The position numbers were made by a program, and so were the translations under genes. Below, in pieces: positions 50,827-60,000 of a stretch of DNA of 60,000 bases. The notes under the pieces were generated by a model. That model did not search any database, had not been told where the DNA came from, and was given only the letters and a program-made list of their open reading frames with translations. Position 1 is the stretch's first letter. The number at the start of each line of letters is the position of its first letter. Origin of the DNA: Hydractinia symbiolongicarpus (taxonomy: Eukaryota > Cnidaria > Hydrozoa > Anthoathecata > Hydractiniidae); NCBI RefSeq assembly GCF_029227915.1, contig NC_079884.1, positions 24,554,001 to 24,614,000 of the forward strand. The letters are read 5' to 3'.

Positions 50827-53800
50827 TTAGCTGGCTTCAAAATGTTTACCAAGACGACAGTGCCGTGCGACAACTGCAACTATAGCAACAACTGCCATAC
50901 CAACAACGACAAATGATGCTATTAATACTATAATAACCGACGAGACTATAATCGAGTTACTAGGTCCTTTTACTTTATCAATGTTAGCTGCGTTTGTTTC
51001 GCTACTGTTATGTTGCATATGTTTCAGCGCCATATGCTCTTTTACAGTTTTCTTATGAGCATTATGTTCGTCTGTTAAGTTGTGTTTCGTTCTTTTCGAA
51101 CTCAATCGATCTACTTTTACTTTACCAACAAGTGTAACAATTGAACCTAGATCGCCTGCTTCAGTATTTCGTGATGATGACAGCTTTGCACCACTATCAT
51201 CTGAACTTAGCGTGTTATTTACGGACTTGGAGATTAAATTTGGCGTTTTGGACTCGATAAGGGTACCTAGAAATATAAAAGCATTAGAAGTTAAGACAGT
51301 AAATAAAATTCAAATATTTTCCCCACATGCATTCAAATAATCATTCTTCTTCGTGAAACAAAAAATGACTCGTTTGCGAAAGTTTATTCCCTAAATTTTA
51401 ATACTTTTTGCTCAGGAGAAAGTTTTTTCCTTCAAGAAAAGTATGCTTTTGATACATCGTTTCTCTCTGAAAGAAAACTTACTATAAGTTTGAACAATAT
51501 ACTGTTCTTACCTTTTAATGGTTTCGTCGCACCAATATCTCCAGCTTCGCCTCTCGTTTCTTCACCCGTCACTGTCGCGATGTTTGTTTTGCCGATCAAA
51601 ACATGATCATCAACGGGCGGTAATTCGACTTTAGTTTTCCTTGTTCGGGCCGGATCGGCGATCATATCAAAGATTTTTTTTATAGCTGATTTATTCTTGG
51701 GATGGACAACAGGTGTCTCGCCAACATGACCATGATGTTGTTGTTTTGTCGAGTTTTCAATTTTCGATCGCTCTTTAAATTTTGGTGATGGTGTTAGCTG
51801 TTTCACGACAGTTGAAGGTAACATAATATTAAAACCAATATTGTGTTTCCTAACATCATTTTGACCTCCAACTCCAGTGCTATCCGATGGAGAGTAAATA
51901 AGATCCTTGTCTTCACTAGCAGTACCAGAAATGTAGAATAACTTCTTGTTATCAACTTTCAACTCGCCAAAGAATTTATGCAATTTTTCTTGTGGAGGTA
52001 GTCGATTTAACAATAGATCATCAATAGGCTTCGACTGCCCAACTGCGCCACCACTTTGATTTCTTTTAGGTTGACTAACACTGTTGCTAGTTGCTTGTGC
52101 CCCTCCATTGGTATTGTCAGCTAGCTGTTGCGTACTTGCTTCAACTGCTTTGTATCTATTTACAGATTCAGATTGCTGAATGGCACCAACAGTAATTGTA
52201 TCATTTGATGCTAATGGCTCCACAGGTTTTTGGTTAACATTTGAAGAGTCAATCCGTGGTGCTGGTGGTCGGTAAATACAATCTCTTCCTCCATCACCAC
52301 ACATTTGGTTTGAAGAATCGCTCACAACATCAACAACTGATTGAAATGGACGATGTCCTGCAATCATTGCACTTGGAAGATCATTATGCTGTCCAGTTGC
52401 TAAACTAAATTCTTTACCAACCGGTGCATGCGAAGATAATGCCTTGAGTGAATTTCCTAAATTGGGCTTGCTTCCTTTAACAAATGAGTCAAGCTTTGGC
52501 TTTGGAGCTAAATCGGCAGCTGAAGGTAACTGGTTAACAGCCTTAGCCACTGGTTCTTCCTTTGATTCATCCTCAGGTACAGGTTTTAGTTGAGAAGGTA
52601 CCAATTTAGGGCCTTTTCCTCCACCAACTTTACCTTTTATTTTTGTATCGGAACCAGCTTCTCCAAAACTTCCCACCACTGTCTCTGATTCTGTTTCTGA
52701 ACCAGCACTTGTAGCGGTTCCAGACGTGGCGCTCTCACCAGGTCTATCCTTAAATGGGTTTTGTGGTTTTTCGAACTCTGGTTTTTCGATACTTGCGTAT
52801 TCTGGTTCTTTAACAAAATTTTGAGCGATAGGCTTCTTCCCTTCACCTTTACCTATATACGAACCAGTCACCAATGCTAAATCAGTGGATAATTTCTGTT
52901 TACCAGGTTCTCCAGCATCAGCAACATTATTTAAGGAAGCAAGCACAAGAGGTTTCTTTAAAGCAGGTAGCTTTGAATCACTCTGCACTGCTGTGAGCGT
53001 GTCAGAGCCAACACTGGATTCTGAAGAGGTAGCAGTATCACTACCCGCTCCCAACGATAAAGACTTGTCTGTGCTTTCTTGTGGCTTTTGTGGTGCAACT
53101 TTTTTGTTTTTTTCTGGTCTTAAAGACGCTGCTTGCGGAAGAACTTGCATTGCTGGAGGGAGAGGAACATTTGGTTGGTAACCTGCTTCAGTGTCAGCCG
53201 ATATTGGATTTGCTGATGCAGCAGGAATTTCTTTAGCTGGCTTCACCTTCTGTGGGACAACATTTTGAGCAGCAGCTGCTGTGTATGATGGCTGTTGTTG
53301 AGATGTAGCATCGGGTGCTGCTTGCAGGACTTGAGGGGCCACCGGGACTGCTGGTGATAGCGGTGGTGAAAGCGGTTGTGATATAGAAGCCAGTTCTGGG
53401 GCTTTTTGTTGACTCACTTGTTGTATGTTTGCATCAGTTGGACGTTCTACAAAATTAGGAACAACATCGTCATTATAGGAAGGGTCGGAGAGGTAAGGAG
53501 ATTCGACTTTACTTGGGACTGAACTTATTTGTGGGTCAATGGGTAATGCTGGCAAAAATGACTGAGCATTAGGAACTGGCGGTTGTATAATAGGTGGTGG
53601 TGATGGTAGTTGTTGTCCATGAGGAGGTGATGTGTGAGATGATGGTGGTGGAGAGGGAGGGGGAGGAGGAGGGGGAAGAGAAGGTGTTACTGGAGGTGGA
53701 GTTGGTGGCGGGGAAGGAGGTGGTGGTAGTGGTGGTGGAGGTGGAGATGGAGGTGGAGGAAGCGGTGGAGGTGGAGGTGGTGGAGGAGGAGGAGGAGGAG

Positions 53801-56800
53801 GAGGAGGAGGGACAGTGGTTTGTATTGGCGCAGGAGAAACTATAGGAGGTGGTGACTGGGGATTTGAAGGAGCTGGGGTTGCTGAAGGTCCAGGTTTAAG
53901 TGGTTTGGCAGGTTCAGCAGGTTTTATGAGGGAAGATGATCCACTACCGCTAACACCACCAGAAAGTCCCAGTGGATTAAACTTAGGGTCTTTTGAGACT
54001 TTAGAGGTTTGTGTCCCATCCTCGTGTAATTCATTAAAATGTGTTAGCGTCTTGCCGCCAGCTTTAGCTTTGCTAAGCACAAAACCCTTGCCACCTGTGG
54101 CTCCTTTAATATTAATAGAACCAGTGGCAATAGCACCTTGTCCAGGTACAGGCATAGCATGCTTACCTTCTCCTGTTGTTTCGTTGAAGGCAGTTGCATT
54201 TGTCGTACTCTGTTGTACGCTACCAGAATTTCCCATATTTGGTGGACTTGTTAAACCACCATTCATTGGCCCTGACTCAAATGTAATAGCTTCTTGATGA
54301 TTCTGTGATACATCTTCTGTCGTTGAATAAGCCATCTTATCGTCAGTCACCGATGATGTTGAAATAGTTTGATTTTTCTTTAAATTTAGATTGCTAATCG
54401 TAGCAGAGGAAGCTGAAGGATTGTCCCCTGTTTCATTCTGATGAATATCGATATGCGTAAGTTTGCCATTCATATCAAATTTAGTAGCATCTTGACCAGA
54501 ATTTACAGAATCTTCCAATAGTGCTGCATACTCGTGCGTTCTATCTCTTGTTCCATTTTTATTCTTGATTGTAATCCTAACGTGGTCACCCGGATCGCTT
54601 ATTACATCTAATGCCTCCTTGCTGTTGTCACTGCCAGTTTGTGTTAATGTACCTGTTGGAGAAATAACTGTGGATTCAGGAGCAACTGTTGAAAATACTG
54701 GTTCAGCCGTTGTTGAAATAGACACCGTTGAGTATTCTGGTGCTACACTTGGAATCACTGTAGAATTTGCGGGTGCTGTTCCATTACCTAATTCATATTG
54801 CCATGAAGATGAACCAGAAGGTAAATTGCCCATTTGAGCTTGTTGTGGTGTTTGTTGTTGATTATATCCATTCGACGTTTGGTCTACGTAAAGTGGATTG
54901 TGAGTTGTTTCAAATGGAAAAACTTGCTGCGATCCTGATGTCTTCTGATCAAATGGAACTGGTGTTTCACTTGAATTGTCTTGCTTTTGCTGCATTTCTG
55001 CAATAATCACTGGAGTTGTACTGCTGATCTGTGGTTGTGGAGTAGTATCAGATTCATTTGCACCGGCAGCAGTAATCACTTCAAGGACTGGAGCTGCTTC
55101 AGTCTGAGTGTATACAGCGTGCGTGTCGTTGCTAGATTCTACTTCTGACTGTCCAGACTGGATCGAATTCGTAACTTTGAAAGTATTTACACCTGAGATT
55201 CCTGAATTAGCCGGTTTCTCTGTGGCTTTAATACCTTGCAAAGAATTTGTTGTGTTGTTTAATAACAGCTGCTGCTCTTCAGACGGCTTTTCAGTTGATA
55301 CATAAACTGATGAAGATTGTGAAGTACCATACACAGCATGTGAATTATTTCCAAGATATGAATCTACCTCTGGCCTTTCTGTTGTGCTTGACATCACTGA
55401 TGATGAAGATTGTGTGGTACCATACACAGCATGTGAATTATTTCCAAGATATGTCTCTACCTTTGCCTGCTCTGTTGTGTTTGGCATCACTGATGTTGCA
55501 GTGACGACAGGTGGCTCTGTGGCGGAAACATTAAACCCACCCGGCTGCACTGTGGTTCCTTCTCTCTGTGCAGTTGGTGTTTCATTGTTTCCGGGCAGTT
55601 TTTCAGAGCTGTTTCCAGTTAAATGTGTAGTTGGACTAGCAAGCCATGGGCCCCAAACACCTTCATTATTCTCTGGGTCTGCTTTTGGGTCAAATTTCGG
55701 ATAAAGAGGCTTTGCAATGCGCGTACGATAAACATGAACACGATCCAGTAATACCTTTAGTGTATTTGGCATGAACTCTGCCAAATTGTGGAATTCACAA
55801 GGATCCCATTGTATGTTAAATAAACAGGGTTTCTTCATTGGATTACATGGAGGAGCATGCATCTCTAAAAATGGATGTGGGTAGTTCTTGTCACATTTTA
55901 ACTGTGCATTCGGCAGCAGAGTTGGCTTAGTTAAGTTTCGTAGCTCTCCAACTTCTGCTGGGCGAGGATACCAATCTCCATAGAAACCAATATCTTGATT
56001 AATAATCAGTTTGTAATCACCAACTCTTAACGCGCACTGGTTTTTTTGAAGCGGATCAAATTGATGCAGAATCTCAAAACGAGGCGACAGCTCATTGGTT
56101 TTAATAATTGCTTGCCATACATCAAAACCATCCAATGCAGATTCCGTTTTTATATCGCCACCAGCTAATTTTATGATAGTTGGAAACCAATCAGTTGAGT
56201 GAAACATTTCTTCATTGACTCGTGCTACAAAAATAAATTATCCTCTATGAGTATCTTAACTACAGATCAGACGCTTAGAGTATTGTATATTTATTGCAAA
56301 AAATATCAGATGCTTTAATCACCTTACAAAGACAAAAATTTATTGATATTTGCTTTATACTACCGAGCTATCAACACATTAATAAAAGTGGAAAGCCAGA
56401 TTTTAGTCACTTATGAGGGGGTCCTACCATGGTAGGGTCAGACGAACCAGGAAATGTTTTTCACCTGCTATAAATGGTTTACTTACCCTTATCAGGAATC
56501 AAATCACTATTTACAAACGCTACACCGCGTACGCCACCCTCCCACACAGTGAGTTTCGAACCTCTAAGTGGATAATTCGAACCGCTATTTAATTCCATTC
56601 CTCCAACAGCACCTCCACTGTCGGTTGTGAAGATAATTATCGTGTCTTTTAAGAAGCCTTTATCAGCGAGTGCAATTGTGATATTCAACACCGACTCGTC
56701 CAATGCTGCTACCATTCCTGCAAAATTTATCAAAACAGTTATTTATAAGTTTGCTCAAGACATTTACTTAACCTTAGCTAACCAATGAGTTTATCTGAAT

Positions 56801-59307
56801 TCGACTAACTTGTGTGATGTAATAAGAAAAGGCAGTGTAGGGCTTGTTTTTGAGAATAAAGTAACTAGAGCAGATGAAAATCAACAGGTAAAAGTGTATT
56901 GGAATAGAATACTACAAGCTTCATATGACCTATTTGTTACACATGCGTGTAACAGTGACAGATGGTGAATATAGACAATTATCTACAGCACTCGGAACCT
57001 TTCGAGAGTAAAAAAAATAAAAGGTTGACATAATGGTAACCTAATAATTTATTTTAAGCATAATAATCACCTCCGTAAAGCTTCCTCTTGGCATTTTTGA
57101 TGTGTTTTACTTTATTTAAATAACATGGCGGAACTTGCAGTGGATCGTCAGCATTGCCACTGTGAACTGCTTGGTGTGAAACATATAAGAAGAAAGGTTC
57201 TGTTTTGTCGTAATTTTGAATAATCTCTACAGCTTCTTCTGTGTAAAGTTCAGTTGCATAATGACCAGTTTCGTTATGTACAATCTAAAGGGATAGAATA
57301 GAAATTTTCTGGAATCTTAACTTATACCCTAATACTAAGAAGCTCGAAGTATTATGATCGTTTGCGTTGTGCATTTAATATCTCCGGATTTTTCCTCGAG
57401 GTTCCTGCAGTTGCAAAAGAGATGAAGGAAACAAGATTTCCTATAGTTTTCATAGTTGAAACATCTGATTAGCCATGACTGCACCATAAAGCAATGTGAT
57501 TTAGTAAATGGTGTAATTAACGTCTGAGGACAAGCACAGACGCAACTATGTTTAGTCTGACAACAAATCAAGATACACATTCATTCTTAGTCTCATTTTA
57601 AACAATGTCACAAACCTCTTCGTTTCGTCTCAAATCCAATCCATAATTGTCATCATATGCTGAGTGTGTAAAATAGTCAACGCTTGAACTTGTTAATCCA
57701 CCAAAGAACGTGTCAAACCCTCGTTTCCATGGCAACAGATCTTCTTTGTAAAAGCCTAGTCCCCACTGAAAAGTAAGAAAAAACAATAATGAAAACATGT
57801 GTAATATTCGCTTACCTCATATGAAAAAATATTGTCGAAAGGGGACGAAAAAAGTCAGCGCTACGAAAACATTTCCTGGCAAATTGTTTCCCTGAAGAAT
57901 GTGCTAATAGCTTAGAAAGTCTAGCGCAAAAAGGCTATTTTCATGTAATAAAAGACGCATTATTTATATGTTATTAAAAAAATTGAAAAAAGATGTTAAA
58001 AGCGGAAACAACGAAAAAATATGAAATCTTCCATTCACATATTGCACATTGGCTAACAGAAAAAAAATTCCCCCAATATTTGCAGTTTTTATAAGGATTA
58101 GACACTATTTTGTAAAGTTCAAACAGAAAGAAATTTCATATATGATGTAACAACCGGCTAATATGCATAATTTCTAATTCTATTACAATTCCCATAACAT
58201 ATATACTTTTTCTTTGAGTCATCAACGATAATACTGCACAAAGGCTCATTTTACGTAATTTCCACCAATCATTTTCCTCGTCCCAATAATAAAAAACTTT
58301 AACAATATCTACCTTGCCGATGGCATATGTATTATATCCTAACTCTTTGAGATACTGAGGTAGAATCTTTTCTTTCTCAGGAAGACCAAATGGTTGTTTA
58401 TTGTGAAATACACCGTGCTGTACTCCTGGAAAAGAGAAAAAAGACTAATTAAACAAAATTTATGTTCTGTCGGATTGTATGTATGCCACCTAAATAATTT
58501 ATTTGACTGTCAAGTAACAGAACGTTAACACATAATAATATATGTTCTTATCTTAGAAATTATTAATTTTTAATAGTAGTTAGACTAAAAATTTTTTTAA
58601 CCGATCAAACTTCAAATTTAGCTAAACTTTAAACGGCTTTTGCAAAATATAGCTCTACTATTTAACGGAGATTTTAAAAGTGTAATAATTTGAAATTTGA
58701 AATTTGGAGCAAATATTGCACGGTAAGAGGTGTATGACAAATGTAGCTAGATCCACTTTTTGTTGTGTACAGATTAGGCTATTTAACCTACCAAGATTTT
58801 TCGTGGCAATTAAAATTACTCTACAATAATCCTACAACTCGTTCAATCGAGCTTGTGATTCTCACCTAAACGCGATCCGTATTTTCCTGTCATAAATTCG
58901 GATTTTGTTGCTAATGACGAAGGTGAAACGTAATAATTATTAAGGATAACGCCACTCAGTGCAAGCGAATCAATATTTGGAGTTGGAATCTGCGCTGATC
59001 CATGGAAGCCGACATCATCCCAACCCTAAAAATTAAAAAAAAATATAAAATACTTTTTTTATATTCACATTACAGTTTTCTTTCCTTTTAAATACTATTG
59101 TTTATTTTTACATTAAATTTAACAAGTTTACACGTTTTATCATATGTTGGAAATGTATATTAGTCTGAAAGGTTATGTCAGTATAAACCTTACCAAGTCA
59201 TCAGCCACTATAAATACTATGTTTGGCTTTCTTGGTTCCTCTGTTTGTGGTGGAGAAGTAGCTGTGCAAGAGGACACGAGTACCAAGATGAGCCATAGTT
59301 GTTGCAT
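50827..59307 (-). CDS. Membrane-anchored pseudo-arylsulfatase with a giant proline-rich stalk
   Basis: Coding exons, all GT-AG and in phase: 59307-59194, 59025-58866, 58425-58313, 57765-57616, 57284-57071, 56717-56487, 56224-51512, 51266-50827; 2044 residues. Residues 1-18 are a signal peptide. Residues 27-522 align along their length with arylsulfatase B/I/J, from PNIVFIVADDLG through WEGGVRG and DGFDVW to GVWGPW. Metal ligands D36, D37 and D283, catalytic K129 and K305, and H220 are kept. The formylglycine motif CxPxR is S75-L-A77-T-K79, the His of GKWHLG is G131, and the Asn after D283 is S284. Hydrolysis is therefore unlikely. Residues 523-2003 form a Pro/Ser/Thr/Gln-rich stalk with many NxS/T sites and a polyproline block (about 1132-1190). 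The only Cys pair I noticed there is in MCGDGGRDC. Residues 2004-2032 form a transmembrane helix, followed by tail RHCRLGKHFEAS. A 5' untranslated exon is likely (tgttttag just before the ATG). Sulfate-ligand binding or adhesion is inferred, not shown. Confidence 0.88.
53640..53812 (-). repeat. (CCN)n tract coding polyproline
   Basis: On the plus strand this is a GGT/GGA/GGG-rich tract. It codes for runs of up to about 17 Pro, broken by Leu, Ser and Thr (PPPPSPPPPPLPPPPSPPPT), in the stalk of the sulfatase-like protein. Mixed Pro codons show it is not a pure microsatellite, though the GGA run at 53785-53812 probably varies in length. Confidence 0.9.
55308..55494 (-). repeat. 93-bp tandem duplication in coding sequence
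   Basis: Two in-frame copies with a 93-bp period (31 residues), each containing YLGNNSHAVYG followed by a Ser-rich stretch and TTE. They lie early in the stalk of the sulfatase-like protein. Each copy adds an N-glycosylation sequon (NNS). High identity suggests a fairly recent duplication or conversion. Confidence 0.85.
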
Positions 59308-60000
59308 TACCTAAAACAGAATTGTTTCTTCATTAAGACCTTTCCAGGGGATTTTAAATATGGAAAAAGGGAATAAAAATTTATTTTCAAACGTGGAGAC
59401 GACTCAATGTACGTTATAGAAAAGTACGTTATTTTTTATGATTGACCAATACTGATTTTCTTTATACTAAGTTTTTTGTTAGTTCTTTTTGCTAGGATTC
59501 CCTGGCAAAACTGAATTTTAATATTCCCAAAGAAAGCTTAGTTAACTAGAATAAAATTGGCATTTACGTGAAATGCGTGGAACACATTTGTAGCAATATT
59601 TTAAATTCTGAGGATATAGAGTCAAAACATACTTTAATGGTTTTTGCGCCTGTTAGGTTGGCTTTCATGAATACATAACCCCTATTAGATTACATTAAAG
59701 ACTTATACAAGACATAAAATGCAAAACTTAAAAGCCGCTACATTTTGGTGTTAATTTTAAAACTGTTCTATTATGACACTGTTTAAGAATATTGAAGGAA
59801 TCAAGCCAAGCTTTAAATGTGTTTCGACCCAGTAGATTCCATGCAACTGGTTTCAAACCAGATATCTAATTCGTGTTTTTTTCAGCTATAGAACTAGGTA
59901 GAATGACAAAATTCCGCTCCTTTGCATTAAATGGACGAAAAACAACATTAATAGCCCCGTAATATACTTTCAACTTCTATAATCATTGAGAATCAAACTA
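59308..60000. other. 5' flank of the sulfatase-like gene
   Basis: Expected to hold the 5' untranslated exon or promoter of the minus-strand gene. No clear core promoter element or other gene is seen before the window ends. Confidence 0.4.

Noticed and set aside
53594-54297. Plus-strand Val/Glu/Gly-rich frames
   Set aside because: These are shadows of the C-rich polyproline exon on the minus strand.
50827-59307. Decayed sulfatase pseudogene
   Set aside because: All eight exons keep frame and consensus splice sites over 2044 codons, with signal peptide and transmembrane helix intact. Decay would not leave this.

Overview
The window looks like AT-rich invertebrate animal DNA with spliceosomal introns. 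A cnidarian, perhaps a hydrozoan, is my best guess. This rests on base composition, intron and repeat style, and the divergence of the one clearly conserved gene; no marker fixes the species. Three multi-exon genes can be reconstructed, all on the minus strand. The rest is intergenic or intronic DNA with many short non-autonomous mobile elements.

Layout. (1) About 6.4-8.8 kb: a two-coding-exon gene for a 530-residue protein that I do not recognise. It has an N-terminal coiled coil, a Cys/His/Ser-rich middle and a poly-Asn run. (2) 8.8-28.1 kb: no supportable gene. It holds a tRNA-derived SINE, a remnant of a non-LTR reverse transcriptase C-terminus and small palindromic insertions. (3) 28.1-41.2 kb: a complete phosphatidylinositol 4-kinase beta (PI4KB) gene, 18 coding exons, 860 residues, with every junction in phase. 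Its introns hold Helitron-like elements, MITEs, a G-rich tract and a (GAAT)-type array. (4) 41.2-50.8 kb: no firm gene; another SINE, a TTAA-flanked MITE and two weak plus-strand exon candidates. (5) 50.8-59.3 kb: an eight-coding-exon gene for a 2044-residue type I membrane protein. It has a signal peptide, an arylsulfatase-B-like domain, a roughly 1480-residue Pro/Ser/Thr-rich stalk with a long polyproline block, one transmembrane helix and a 12-residue cytoplasmic tail.

Most notable finding. The sulfatase-like domain of the last gene has lost the formylglycine motif (CxPxR reads SxAxK), the catalytic His of the GKWHLG motif (Gly) and one metal ligand (TDN reads TDS). It therefore looks like a membrane-tethered pseudo-sulfatase on a giant proline-rich stalk, an architecture I do not know from described families.

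The mobile DNA is also informative. Four copies of one Helitron-like family are present: three have the 5'-TC end, and all have a 3' CTRR end preceded by a hairpin or its degraded form. One is nested inside a TA-flanked pogo/Tc1-type MITE. Two tiny palindromic insertions (69 and 32 bp) share AAC...GTT ends and are flanked by 11-bp duplications.

The three genes show no evident functional link. PI4KB acts in Golgi phosphoinositide metabolism; the sulfatase-like protein would be at the cell surface or in secretory compartments.
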